Under the pieces are notes generated by a model that saw only the letters and a list, made by a program, of their open reading frames with translations, was not told where the DNA came from and made no database searches. A stretch of 64,000 nt of DNA from Favolaschia claudopus (Eukaryota; Basidiomycota; Agaricomycetes; Agaricales; Mycenaceae): NCBI GenBank assembly GCA_037176885.1, contig JAWWNJ010000039.1, positions 434,001 to 498,000 of the forward strand, read 5' to 3'. Of this stretch, positions 23,300-36,639 are shown one piece after another; positions within the stretch are counted from its first letter, which is position 1; every line of letters starts with the position of its first letter. A program made the translations under genes and the position numbers.

Positions 23300-25506
23300 A
23301 TGTTTTCTTTTCGTAGGAAGCCGTCCAAGCCCGAGACTCCCCGAATTCGCACTTCGCCGTCTCTCCCAACACTCTCTAGTCCTGGAGTTGCTTGGCCAGA
23401 AAATCTAGTCGATGTGGAAGCAATCCGTCAGGCTGTACCTTCGGACCTCCCCCCTGCTCAAGGTGCGACGAAAACCTCTTTGCAGGGCCCCGAACGTACC
23501 GCTATTCCCTTCCATAAACCCTTTCGCGCATCTCCAGGTAGTCCCGGGGATGGGCCCATTTCTTCACTGTACATGTCCGGCGCTCCGGTAGCCTTTGAAA
23601 ACCGCAAGTCCGTCGCTCCTACAGTCTCTCGTTACAGTCAACGCCGGGCCAAGGTTCCCCCCACTTTCAATCTCATGGTTTGCCGATGCCGCCTTTCACT
23701 ATCATTAGTTGGAGCTGATAATTTTCAGGTCGTGGGTGGCAAGGGAACGGGCAAAACATCCTTGCTGAGACTCCTCCTTGACACTGCTGATGTGTCGCCA
23801 ACCGCTTCGGTCGATCAACGGGCCGCCGTGCAGCGTTTCTTGCGGGGACCCCCTAAAGCAACTCCAATTATCGACACTGCCTGCGTCGAGATCTGCGAGT
23901 CTCGGTTTGACCGTGTATTGTTCTCCGTCATTGACACCCCTGGTCTTGATTTTCTGGAGGGCCGCGAGCTCAAGCTGGAGCGACAAGTGAACAGTATAAT
24001 CAAGTACGTTGATGCGCAATACGCTGACACCATGAGCGAAGTGCGTCTATCCTTTTCTGTCGCTCACACTGGAAAATCTTACCACGTTATGTATAGGAGT
24101 CCAAAGTTGTTCGCAAGAGCAAAGGCGATCAACACATACATCTGTGATTAGATTTTTCCTTGATGCGACGCGACTATACTTAGCTTTTGCAAGGTGTATA
24201 TACATGATTGACCCGTCGTCGGTCATGACCACTGGTGCTCGACGCGCTCTCTCCTCACTTCCATCAAAGACGCGTTCAGAGACGACTGTCTCGTATCGGA
24301 ATCCCCCGGACCTGGTGCCTGACATCTCGTCGGAAGACGACTCGGACGACGAGGATGAAGGTCCTCTGACCATGTCTCCCGCCGAAGTCCGTGTGCTGCG
24401 TCGACTGGCTGCCCGTTCCAATGTTCTGCCTGTTGTTGCTCGTGCCGACTCGCTCACAGATGAAAAGCTTTCGGCCGTCAAAAATGCAGGTTGGTATCTT
24501 CATTGTTCAAAGTCATGATGCTCAGTCTCATCTTCCTCTTTTACCTAGTTCGTGTGGCTCTTGCGGAAGCAGGGCTTGATTTTGGGGTATTCAGCCCTAT
24601 GAAGCAGGACACTGTTGAAACGCCCCGGCGCGCCACCCGCTTTGCAGACGCTCCCAGCAGCCCGAACGGGCATGCCAATGGCAACGGAGAGGCGAATGGA
24701 GAGGCCGCAGAGGCCGACACGAACGCCAACGGACAGACAGAAGCGGCTGAAGATGGGGAGGGAGAGGATCGACAATCGCGGCCAGTGATCAAATTGCGAC
24801 CTCGACTCAACCGCGCTCTTTCAAGGTCTCGTTCACGTCGCGAACTTTCCAGGGCGGGCGACGATGAAAGACGCCCTGTTTCGCCTGACGCGGAAAGTCT
24901 TGCGAACGTCCGCTTCTCTGCCCATATTGTAGCGAAAGCGGATCTCAGCACAATCATGCCGTTCGCACTGATCGCGCCGGAGCCAAGCAAGAGGAGTCGG
25001 CGTCGCATCTCTGACGACACGCAAGCTTTGAACACTCCTTCGTCCCCGATGCAGCCATCCGAAGATGGCCATTCGGCGTCAATTGAGGACGCAGTTCCTG
25101 CGACGCCGGCGTCGATTCACAGCAATCGCGGGCTGGCATACCTCCAGGGGCCGCCGGACGACCTCAAAGGTATATTTACCCGTAAATATCGATGGGGGAC
25201 AGTTGATGTTCTGGATCCCAATCATTGTGATTTTGCCGCCCTGAGGACGGCCGTGCTATCTACTCATCTCAAGGTATATTTTTATCTGTGCTGGAGCGAA
25301 TTTTATTGACATTTGTTCCTCAGGTCCTCAAAAGCCATACCAAGGAGGTCCTGTACGAGAAGTACAGGACGGAGAAACTCCTGGCTCGCCGCGCCACGGC
25401 GAATATCACGGATGACGAGCGACAACGATTGCTCGAAGGTATGTTTATCCACGAATATTTTTCCAAGTGTCTGATAAACTTCCTTGCCGCAGATCTAGGA
25501 CTGTAA
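23300..25506 (+). CDS. Divergent septin-like GTPase with a long acidic insert
   Basis: A second septin-like G protein, starting MFSFRRKPSKPETPRIR in a strong context (GCCACCATG). After about 125 basic, Pro-rich residues and an intron comes VVGGKGTGKTSLLRLLLD (complete Walker A), then FSVIDTPGLDF (complete G3), HIHLCIYMIDPSS, and RSNVLPVVARADSLT (G4, with Arg for Lys of AKAD). About 190 low-complexity residues rich in Asn, Glu, Ser and Arg (about 24590-25140) interrupt the domain before the septin unique element IFTRKYRWGTVDVLDPNHCDF and the helix SHTKEVLYEKYRTEKL. A final micro-exon codes DLGL with stop at 25504-25506. Septins form filaments at the membrane; whether this relative does so is unknown. 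It has no transmembrane segment. Confidence 0.8.
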
Positions 25507-25766
25507 CCTTCCCTCGCCCCCACCCGCGCTCCCTCTCGTTTCTTATCTGTATATGCCTAACTAGTCTTGCTTTCGTGATCTACAGTTCTGGACCTTGTCG
25601 CCTCTTGCTTGGCGGCGAAGGATGCTCTTCACCGTACTTACAGCCGGATGGATGGAAATTCACACCTCACATTTTCTGACGATACCTCGCACTTTCTTCT
25701 TCGCATTCACTCAATTCCCGGATTCCGTAGTACAGATCATCTCTCTCTTTGACCCTAACATTATGG

Positions 25767-26898
25767 CTACACTTTCTTCTTTTGCTTCAGGTTTTCAATG
25801 TCTTCTTCCGAAAGGCCCTCCAGTCGTTGTAGTAGGTAGTCAACCTGTCCGTGTCAATACAGCGTCGACAAAATTTGCCAGAACTTGTTCATTCACCTCG
25901 ACCTCCTTCGTTATTGGGATTATGAAACTTTCGTAGAATTCCACAACGCCATCCACGTCGATCTTGCTCGTAATGCTAGCATGCCCATTGCCGTTTGGAT
26001 GTGGCTTGATTTCACCATCGGGGCCAAAGTCTTGCGAATAGGTGAGGGCCTTTTTCAGAAGCCGTTGCAGCAGTTTTTGTTCGACTTCGGGTTTGGTGAT
26101 GAGTCCTGCAAGAGCGGAACGATTGCGATCGAGGATGTGGGGGATGAATGCAGCGGGGTCTTCTTGGAATTTGGATTCCGAGACGAACTTGCCTGCGTTC
26201 TCGGATTAGCTTTGCCTGATTCAAAGTCAAAAGCACCGACCGTAATGAACCCGTTTGCTGATGGACTGTAGAACTTCTACATCGATGGTGGCGGCGCTCC
26301 CGTAGTTACCATCGTCTTCGAACTCGTCATCGCCAGTGATACCCTGCGCGCGCTTGGACACGGCCAAAGCGAGGGTCGCGCGACGCGTTATGCGGGGTAC
26401 AATCGTGCGGATGTAGAAAGATAATATTGAGGGATTGGCGTTGACGGTATTGGGATAGAGGATCTTGGGGAACTTGAGAGATGGGATAACGGGCGGCGGA
26501 AGGTCCGAGGTGAAAGGATATTCATCTGGACTGAAATGTGGGGCAAGACAAGGAAGCACATGAGATGCAGATCATTAGTACTTTCAACCAACATCCTTGC
26601 CTGGTGTAGCGCCTCGCTTTTGCTTCAAACGATCATGACTTTAAGCTGCTCGTGCTCCTGAATTGAACGGTCACATACCATGGAAAGTCTCGATTTCTTT
26701 CAAGAACCACTCCAGCCAGCTGCCTTGGAATCCCAGCGCAGTCAATTCCTCGAATGCGCCGCGCTGGTATATCCGGGGATTCTGAGCGAACTGTGCTCGC
26801 TCGATGAGGGAGAAGATGATGGTGTCTTCCAGGCGAACCAAGACGCCTCTGATACGTTCGAGAGACAAAGGGTCGTGGCCAATGGTGAAATTCTCCAT
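25767..26898 (-). CDS. ARO7: Chorismate mutase
   Basis: Converts chorismate to prephenate, the branch point to phenylalanine and tyrosine, in the cytosol. The all-helical yeast-type enzyme is seen in order: [18 protein letters not shown], then [17 protein letters not shown] (Arg and Glu of the active site), [68 protein letters not shown], then [46 protein letters not shown]. The last exon joins across an intron near 25800-25850 and stops at 25767-25769. The size (about 280 residues) and four to five exons fit. The yeast enzyme is inhibited by tyrosine and activated by tryptophan; whether this one is cannot be read here. It lies tail-to-tail with the septin-like gene. Confidence 0.93.
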
Positions 26899-27642
26899 GC
26901 TGGACTACGTGGTCGGGTAAGAGAAGGTCGAGAACGCTCACGGCGATGGGTGTGGATGGAACCAAAGGTGTGTGACACAGCTCGGATATCTGCATTCTAT
27001 CTGCTACACTTTGCAATTTCCTAACGACGTCGGCGGCGTCGTGATGCATAGCAAGCCGAGACAACCATCGCCAACATCGGTGTATGTTGCCTCAAACTCA
27101 GCTGTCCCATACGTTCCCTGCGCCACTTACCAGGTCTGTTACTCTGTGTACAACGTCTGCGCCAAGCGAGATGTTCTTTCGGCTTTTCGGAAACTCGACG
27201 GGACATTTCGGACCCCCTTCAACTGACTTTCACCGTGACTGCTGAATTCTTCCTGTTCTCGAGATAATTCAGCCAAGGGCTCGTGTTGGTTTCAAGATGC
27301 CCCTCAGTATCCCTTCATATTTATGCGGTCTCGGGGGATGCGCCCCCTTGATTTTATCTGGGAATGCACTTGCCATAACTTGTTGAATTCAGGATCGAAC
27401 GTTGACGAACGTCTTGACGAAAAAGCTACTTCATACTCGGCGTAAATGGTACAAGCATGGCAACCTCTGCTCCGGCAAGATCCTCGACTATCAGGAGCTT
27501 CGTATCTCTGGCCCGGGCTCCATTGGAGACTTCAAGGGTTCTTTCGAATCTTCAAACGGCTCGCCGGTTCCGGCTCACACCTCAATGAATAACATTCCGG
27601 TCCTGGGCGGCTATAGTGCGAATATGTCGTCTTTCTCAGCGG
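26899..27642. other. Shared upstream region of ARO7 and THI4
   Basis: About 750 bases. No gene was recognised. I looked for a thiamine-pyrophosphate riboswitch (CTGAGA with its partner helices) and did not see one here or in the first THI4 intron. Confidence 0.45.
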
Positions 27643-27650
27643 TATAAAAG
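27643..27650 (+). promoter_or_regulatory. TATA box of THI4
   Basis: TATAAAAG lies 40-50 bases before the THI4 start codon, a perfect consensus at the right distance. A strong TATA fits a highly transcribed, vitamin-regulated gene. Confidence 0.6.
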
Positions 27651-27690
27651 ACCCTCTACTTGAAGCTTCTTTCCCTGTGGTATGTTCTCC

Positions 27691-28968
<1,278 letters not shown>

Positions 28969-29396
28969 GGCATCAACATTCTCGAGTAACGACGCGTTAA
29001 AGCGGAAAATACACGCCCGTACAGAAACGCCATGTATCTGGTGGTCGGCAATGAAAACACGGAGCAGCAGCATCTGTATATATCAGAAATTGATGATTTT
29101 GTACATATCTTGCGAACTTTCAGCTTGAACCCCGTTTGATTTGAGGCATTTGGTTCAAGCGATAAGACTTTGAATAGCGTAAAAGTCTGTATAACTTAAA
29201 GACACCGCCCCTTAAAGATGGAGAAGATGCAAAGTCCCAGACTCAATGTTGCAGAATGTCCTATATTTGGTAATTCACTTGCCTAATGAGGAATCCTATC
29301 ACCATTTTCGAGGTTTCGAGGCCAGTAACGCGTTATGAGGCTACCAGTATGCTGATAAATACAGTATCATCCAGATAAAAACCAAAGTACCCCTCC
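28969..29396. other. Intergenic between convergent THI4 and AN1 genes
   Basis: No gene was recognised; it presumably holds both 3' ends. Confidence 0.5.
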
Positions 29397-30621
29397 TCAC
29401 ATTACCACACAGTCCTTCTTGTCCTTGCCGCTGCCGCTCTGCGCCAACTCAGCCTCCTCTCGCGCCAATGCGAGTTTCTCCTCCTCACTCAGAAGCCCCT
29501 TCTTCGCCCGCTCCTGCATTGCCTTGCGACGGCTCTCGCGTTCGGCTCGTGCGCGTCTGTGGGGTGGTAGTGGTAGTAGTTATATGTAGATATAAGTAAG
29601 ATGCGTGAAGGAATAGTGTAATGCGTAGAGTAGATGCAGTCAAAGTTTAAAGATACAGTGGTCGAAATACAGTCGTTGGGGCGTAGCGATACAAAGAATC
29701 AGGCGGACACGGAGATGGATGGTGGTAGTAGTACAGGTGATTTCAGGGGAGATTCGGATGCATTGTTCGTGTCGTCGTCGAGGTTGGCATGAGCATTAGC
29801 GGAGGGCGTGATAGGAAGAGCGGGGTGCATATGGCTGCCGCGTCATAATTGGGTCACTGAAGACAGAATAGTGGTAGAGGGACGTACCGATCGGTTTTAG
29901 AGAACGGGTTGGACTTGCTGTTGGAGGCCGCTGCTGCTGTAGTTGGGACGGGCTGTGTCGCCTTGGCAGGGGCAGCGGCGGCCCTGGACGCGGCCGCCTG
30001 CGCTTGCACGTTGGTTGCCATCGTCTTGATCGCTCCGACGGCCGCTCCGCCTGCAGCCGACGCTTTGGCGTTGAGATTGAGTAGACGGCTGTTCGCGGTT
30101 AGACCGGTGGTCTTGTTCTCCGCGGCTGCGCTGGTAAGACTGCAGTTGTGATCGGTGGGGAAGCGGTGGGCGGGACAGAATTGTTGGTTGCATTTCTATG
30201 TACATACCTGCTCGTTAGACGATGATACTCGACGTAGCACAACGCCACTCACGTTACACTGTATGGGTGCGAACAATGTCTTCCCGCATCTCACTCGAGC
30301 ACAAGTGGGTGTGCTCTTAGCCTTTATTTTCCCAGTCATGACCGAGCAGTCCCGCAAGAAATGGTTTTCGACAGCTTCATTGGCGTCCTGACCCGGTCGA
30401 ACTGCAACGACAGCGTTGCAAAGGGGGCAGTTGGGAGAGACTCGATTATACTTTGTCTCATCGTATTTGGGACATTTATGCGCGGAAACCATAAAATGCT
30501 CCTGGCAGAAGGAGCCCTCGCAATGCTGGCATTTGAAAGGCAAGAAGTCGACGAGACCGCAAGTTTGGTGGGAGCACTGTTTGCCAACAGAGAGCAGGTG
30601 TTGTTCGGATTGAGAAGCCAT
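29397..30621 (-). CDS. Double AN1 zinc-finger protein with C-terminal CaaX motif
   Basis: Related to yeast Cuz1 and animal ZFAND2 proteins, which link Cdc48/p97 and the proteasome during proteotoxic stress. Exon 1 (MASQSEQHLLSVGKQCS) has the first AN1 finger, from CSHQTCGLVDFLPFKC to FCQEHFMVSAHKC. The second runs from CARVRCGKTLFAPIQC across an intron to CNQQFCPAHRFPTDHNC. An Ala-rich stretch (ASAAGGAAVGAIKTMA) follows. A larger intron (about 29568-29888) leads to RARAERESRRKAMQERAKK and LSEEEKLALAREEAELAQ, which resembles a ubiquitin-interacting motif. The last four residues are CVVM, a CaaX box, with the stop at 29397-29399. That predicts prenylation and membrane anchoring, as reported for animal ZFAND2B. 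It is divergent from EAF7. Confidence 0.82.
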
Positions 30622-30829
30622 AGTAAATGAAGATAGATTAGAGAATGCAAGAGAGTGTGGCTGGCTTTTATAGGGACGATTACGCGTCCCAAGTGAACGC
30701 GCAAGCAAAGAGTCAAGGGCTTGTCACGCTCGGGTCACACGCCATCGCTTTGACCGCCTGATTCAGCCTGAATCAGCACTCAGATCTCTTCCAGCGCATT
30801 CCAGTCAAGTCTTTGAAGACATTAGCAAC
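30622..30829. promoter_or_regulatory. Divergent promoter region of the AN1 gene and EAF7
   Basis: 208 bases separate the two start codons, so they must share or abut promoter elements. No TATA consensus was seen. Confidence 0.45.
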
Positions 30830-31723
30830 ATGTCTGTGGATATCGAAGCTGACGATGAGCTCGAGTTCTTATCCACCGTCGATGGCGAAATTGCATTCTT
30901 TCGCGGTATCATGAAAGCACGGCCAGTTGGGATCCACAGACACTTCCACGTCGTCAATATCCGCAATAGCATCTTCAAAGATACCGGCCACGCAATCTCA
31001 GTACAAGTGATATGGAACAAACTCAGGGATCTATACGACATGGACGCCTTGGAGGCCATCGTAAGTAGCTCAACTCAGTAGGAATCATGCCTGATATTCA
31101 AAGCAGCCAACTTAGGATTTGGACAATGAGTCCTACGAGCCTCGTAGTTCAGAGAATTCAACTCCAGTCGCCATCCCCTCGCCCTCCCCATCTGACAATC
31201 TTGCCGCCCACCCATTCTTTCGCGACGAATACACCCTGCCCTACGATGCCAAAGTCGAGGAAATGATAGCTCAGCGCCGTATGCGCGATACTCCCTCCCC
31301 CATATCCCCCCGCCCTTCTCCCCAGCCTATGGGACGCACACGCGCAAGCAAACATGCAAAACGCGGTCGCAGCAAGCTCGACTTGGCCGGATTGGTCGGC
31401 GGTGACAGTGACAGCAGCGCACTCACGCAGGAAAGTGGCGACGAGGGGATGCCGACTCCCAGAGATAGCGCCACAATTACCGAGGGTGGGACGGAATACG
31501 GCGACGAGGATGTCGATATGCGTGATGCCTCTCCAGGTATGTTTAACTCATTATTTGTCCTCAACCGCCTTACCAACTGCCTACAGATCCAAGTGCTCCT
31601 TCCCCATCAAGCAGAGGCACTCGCAAACGGACTTCAACGAAGAAGGCGGCAGCCACCACCACCACCAGGACGCGCGGAGCGACAGGTGCTGCCAATCGGG
31701 CCACAAAGAAAAAGAAAAGATAG
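30830..31723 (+). CDS. EAF7: NuA4 histone acetyltransferase subunit EAF7 (CT20 family)
   Basis: A nuclear subunit of the NuA4 histone H4/H2A acetyltransferase complex, the fungal counterpart of MRGBP. The conserved CT20 domain is at residues about 10-85: TVDGEIAFFRGIMKARPVG, then HFHVVNIRNSIF, and VIWNKLRDLYDMDALE, split from EDLDNESYEP by an intron at about 31062-31115. The rest is a disordered Ser/Pro/acid-rich region. It ends in a basic nuclear-localisation-like tail after an intron at 31538-31586 (TRKRTSTKKAAA, NRATKKKKR), with stop at 31721-31723. The length of about 245 residues is usual. The stop lies 30 bases from that of UFD2. Confidence 0.88.
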
Positions 31724-31753
31724 AAATAGTCTATTTGTACATTATGCATAATG

Positions 31754-34700
31754 CTAATCAGTGTCCATGGGAGCATCCCCAGCCAGAGCAGCATCTGCGG
31801 GCAAAGCGGCGACCTCAGCCGGTTTACTTCTGCGTTCGATCAAAAACGCGTCAATGCGAGCCTTGAGCTCAGGGTCTATACGTTCCATCAGCCGACATTC
31901 ATCGTGGAATTCAATTGGAATTGAACAAACCAGGGATGACCTCTTCTATCGAAAGTGGCGCACGGTTGAAAGGGTCTTTCGAGTCGGAAAGTAAATGCGA
32001 TTTAATCGTAGACCGGTCTATGATTGTTCGCGATGTCGGGAGAAGGACAGGGTCACGCATGATCGTGAACATGAGTGGATCTGTAAATCCGTGAGGAACA
32101 TCCTTCCGTAGCAAGATGAAGTGTGTAAACACACCCAAGAACTCGTCCGGTACTTCACCCAGATCTTCTTCCGCCTCCAGGTTCAATCTGCACTCCTCCA
32201 CTTTGGCAACGAACGCCCGCAGCTGCTGTACTTCCGTCTCACTCTTCAGCGTCCTTTTCAGCGCCGTATTTGCTGCCCTCTCAAACAGCTCCTGGCTATA
32301 ACTCCTGCCATCCCCCGCCACCGCCCTGATAAAAGGTTCTTGGTCGCTCAAGTTCAAGAACACCTGAATAATATCGCTGAGCAGCGCCTTTGGATTGAAC
32401 TTGAGCTTCTCCCGGTCGCGGACTTCGAGATCCCGGTACTTGGGACCAACAAGCGCATGCAGATTGTAGTCGAGCATCGCCGCAAGCCGGTCGACAATTT
32501 CTGGCATCATGAAGGGCTGCTTGAGCTCCGCAGTGAAGACCTTCAGCAGTTCGACAGTGGAGCGTCCGAGGCTGATGTACCCTGACGCATGACGCTCAAG
32601 GGTCCGCAGTGTGCCTTCTCGCTCACGGCGGTGCTGTACTGATTGTGCATTCCATGCAGCTTGATCATCCATCTCTTGCTGAATAGTGTGAATTTGCGTC
32701 AGCTCGCTCAAAGATTCGTCCATGAGATATGTAACGTCGTTGATCATCAAATTCACGAATCGAACAAATTTGTCGCCATCTCTGTCGTTCTGTGTCAGTC
32801 CCTTACTCAGGTATTGAAGCACAGGACGAACTTTGCGGCTTCAGAGTTGAGGGCCTCGCGATGCGTGGGATTGTCCCAAACGACTTTGAGGATATATGAT
32901 ATGTTTCGCCTGCACATGAATTAGAAAGATAGAACGCGCATTTTGCCAATAACGAACCGGGCACCTGTGGAATGACTCCTCAGTGTTGTGCTAGGGGGCG
33001 AGCGAGACAAACGCACTGAATTTATCATAGAACTGAGAGCTTGCCCCAGTTTGTTCCACCTCTGTCCACGTTGAGAGGCAATAACGATACATAAGCGATA
33101 ACATACCGATGTAGAAGTGCGTCAGCGCGGGCATGAGGTGCTTCAGCGCGATCGGATTTGTGTTCAGCATGTTTCCGAGAAGGCCATTACGTTCGCGACC
33201 ATAACCCCAAATGCCAAAGAATAGTACCTGCGAGTTGTTAACAGAAGGTAGAACATGATTGAGTGAGAGCTTACATCGTTGATCTTCGACTTCAAGAATG
33301 GGTTTTTGATATACCACGTTGAGTTGAGGAAGGTGAGTACGAAAATGAGGAGTTCCGTTTTGCCAGACAGCTCGAACTTGTCAGGAGACGTCCTTGACAA
33401 TGCTTTCAGTGCATGCAAATCCCGAAAAGAAATAAGACACCGACTGGACAATGAAATGCAGGTAATCCACAATGTCTTCGACGATATATTCGGGAAGAAC
33501 TCTGAACGACATGGGGACCTCCTTCGGTAAAGGGATTCTGTGAACCTTCAATGAAAATACGAATGAGCTATTTGATGGAAAGCCTTACACTGCGGGTGGA
33601 TTAGGATGTTTCTTAGCAGGATCGGCTTGCCGTATCAACCAGGTGGAGAGGAAGTTCGTGAAACCGATTGACCGGAAAACCAGCTCGGGATCAAGAAGTT
33701 GGGTCTCAAATGCCAGTTGCTGCATCCGAACCTTGCCCATCTCCATCTTGACCGTGTTAATAGCCTGCTCCGTTCTTGCCTGCAATGGACTCTGCGGACG
33801 AGGAAGTGAGCGATATATTGCGGGGATGCGAATGAAAGTAATTTACCCCCATCCACGAACCGTCACCTTGCAGCATATCTACATGCCGCTGCATATCATC
33901 AAGATGTTTAGCTAGGTCGTTGTATGTACTGATTGTACGAAGGATCCCATAGTGGCTCATCGCCACAGTTAGGTAGAATATATTCGAAACGAAATTTGGA
34001 AGTGGAGCTGCAATACTGTCAACAAAACCAATATGAAAGTGACAAATGTGGGGCACCATTTGGATCTTGATTTTCCTCAGCCCAGTGAGCAGCTTCTTCA
34101 CTGGTAGCTTTTATCCTTGTTTCATCCTTAAGATCAATACGATTTGAACGGGCATAGAACAACGGGTCAATGCGATCCATCTGAGTGACATCGAAGCCGT
34201 GAGTGATGATGCTACGGAAAGTAAAGAGAGAATCACCTTAGAGTAATTAGCGTCCATGAAAGGTTCAGCGAACCGCAAGAGGATACTTTGAATGGTAACC
34301 ATGAAGCTATCAGACGCGACTGTGTCTGGTTCAACCTAGCTCATGTCAGACCTCTGTGTCAGGATGATGCAGGAAATAGGGTATACCTGCATCCCCGCAC
34401 GCTTAACATTCAAAGAAACAACTCTGGCGAAGTACTCTAGAACAGCCTCCCTCGATTCGGCCGATGCCCGCACTAGTGTGTTGAATATTTGGAATAGCGA
34501 CGACTGAAAGAGGCTCGGCATGGGCGAGATACAAGTGAAGAAAACACCACCCACCTGAAGACTTTTGAGCGTGCCTCGTAGGCTAGCATTCGAAGAATCG
34601 ACATCATCCCGAGACCTTTTATCGGGCTCAGAGAAATAGGTCTGAGCGATGCCTGGCTGTAGCCAGGATGAATACGGTACCAGAAGTCAAAAATATGACG

Positions 34701-36121
34701 AACCCATTCACGACCGAAGACACCGAGCCTACATAGAGGTCCAAGTAGCGAGACACCTTCGAAATTAGCCGCCGTTGCGTTAGGAGGATTGAAGTCCTCC
34801 ATCCTTGTTATCATCAAGGCGATGCCCTTGATGGACACAAGCGCCTCCAGACCACTTACCACCCCGCGCCAACCGGAATCGCCGCCTCCAAGACCTTCTG
34901 GTCTAAAGAGGGATTCGTGGAAGAGCAATTGGCGTACAACCGGCCCCAGAACGCCATCGATTTCGTTATCCGGTTCGAATCGACGAGTGAGATCTTGGAG
35001 AAAGACGTCGATATCCGAAGCAGTCAATGCATTTGGGGAGGATGAAGAGGAACTCAGAAGCGGGGCAGATAGAGCAGATAGCGAGAGAAGAGGTGCAACA
35101 AGCTCTGGAGGGCCCAGAGGCCGGCTGCGTAAATTTAGCTGAGGAACATTCGAATTGCGATAAACACACCCTGAAGGCTGGGGAAACATCTCAGGTTCCT
35201 GGAGAGTCAATCCCGTGTAGCTGATTATGAGCTCGCGAACTTTTTCCAAGCGGGTGAGAGCATTTTGCACGTCAACTGGAGCATACGACTAGGATTGTGG
35301 TCAGACTCGGTGAGCACATACCATCGGATGGATAGAACCTTTTTCATCAAAGCCGATCTTGCAGAGTTCAGCCGTTTCCAACTTCCCACCAGATACTCAA
35401 ACGTTGTTTGTCCGGGAGGGAGTGATGCTAAGACTGGGAGAAATTCCAGATCATCCCTACGGTGTGTTAGAAGGAGTCAAAGGAAGAGAAATCGGCTCAC
35501 GTCATATTTCCGGGATCTAGCTCGAGTCTGGCGATCAATAAGCGGTCAATGAGATCGCCATTGAGCTGAATAACAGTTCTGTCTGTCGAAACGTCAGGGA
35601 TATGAAAGGGAGTTCATATGAATAAAAATATCATACGCGGCTCTTCAGCCTTGAGTTCATCTGCGAGAGATTTGAGCCACACAATGTCATAGCCACTCTG
35701 TTCGGCTACTTTGCGCTGTTATACAGACGTTCACAAGTATCCCAGTGAGCAGGAAATACTACGAACGTCCAAAGTAACGTGGAAGACGTTGCCGATCGTC
35801 TCGTGCTCCCATGCATTGACATCTAGCGGCGAAAGAGTCTTCTTCTTCGCAGAAATAACTGTTGGCGGGGCTTCAGCGACGCGCTTCAATGGCGGGCTAG
35901 CTACGGTTGGCTTCGAAGATGGTTTTGGTTGAGGTGGAGGACTGGCAGCTGCGGGAGCCGGCGTAGAGGGACCGGAGGAGGACGTTGAGGGAGCGTTTTG
36001 AAGCTTAGCAAGCCGTTTGAGACGAATCTAAGGCACCCGAAAGTGAGGAATGGCTCAGACAGCAAAGTAAGTATTCAATTACGCGCTCGGCGTCCTCCTG
36101 GGGAGTGGCAGCATCGTTCAT
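31754..36121 (-). CDS. UFD2: Ubiquitin conjugation factor E4 (U-box ligase)
   Basis: Extends ubiquitin chains on substrates handed over by Cdc48 before proteasomal destruction. The start (MNDAATPQEDAERIRL) at 36121 leads to a Pro/Ala/Ser-rich head (SPPPQPKPSSKPTV) and the very long helical Ufd2 core in many exons. Landmarks include FVRFVNLMINDVTYLMDESL and LERHASGYISLGRSTVELL. The U-box is at the C-terminus (about 31925-32100): FTDPLMFTIMRDPVLLPTSR, then IIDRSTIKSHLLSDSKDPFN and RAPLSIEEVIP. The last exon, ELKARIDAFLIEKRSK to MDTD, ends at 31754-31756. The gene has roughly 14 exons and about 1,050 residues; some core exon edges (33-35.3 kb) were only partly traced. It shares a 94-base upstream region with bL35m. 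Confidence 0.92.
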
Positions 36122-36215
36122 GGTGGTGGAGGGAGAGTCAAAGTAGAATTACGGTAACCCGTGACGGATCCGAGTTGCCTTTTGCTTGCCTCTTGCCATC
36201 ACCAACCACCGCTGT
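36122..36215. promoter_or_regulatory. Very short bidirectional promoter (UFD2 / bL35m)
   Basis: Only 94 bases lie between the UFD2 start (minus) and the bL35m start (plus). Both leaders and both core promoters must fit here or overlap the neighbouring gene. No TATA box was seen. Confidence 0.55.
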
Positions 36216-36583
36216 ATGTTCTCGAATCCCTTTCAGCTCTTGTCGACGGCTCGATTCTGCGTCTCTAAAGCACTATGGGCGCCGCGTTCCTCCTTCTCTA
36301 CATCGGCTGTGCTTGAAGCAGGCTACAAAATGAAGTCTCATTCTGGCGCAAAGAAAAGATGGCGCTCAGCTCCAGGCCTCAAATCTTTCAAACGCGTCTG
36401 TTCCGTCCCTACTCTTTTGCGAAAGTACGCCAACTTCATGGAATACAGGCAAAGGCATTTCGCTCGCATTTGAATGCGAACAAACCTCCAGCTCGTTTAA
36501 ATCGACTTGGGAACACTGCCTACTCAACCCCAGCACAAACCCACAAGTTAAAAAAACTGCTGCTCCCGTACGGTTCAGGCTAG
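36216..36583 (+). CDS. Mitochondrial ribosomal protein bL35m
   Basis: A protein of the mitochondrial large ribosomal subunit, the relative of bacterial L35. The N-terminus MFSNPFQLLSTARF and SSFSTSAVLEAG is a typical mitochondrial targeting sequence (Arg and Ser rich, no acid). The L35 core follows: YKMKSHSGAKKRWR, GLKSFKR, and after a 53-base intron (about 36393-36445) AKAFRSHLNANKPPARLNRL, then AQTHKLKKLLLPYG, stop 36581-36583. About 105 residues in two exons. The KMKxHxGAKKR motif is diagnostic. It converges on the phosphatase gene with 56 bases between stops. Confidence 0.85.
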
Positions 36584-36639
36584 TGGAGGGTAATGATTTG
36601 TATGTGTACAAAAGAATAATGTGTACTCCATGTCTAATG

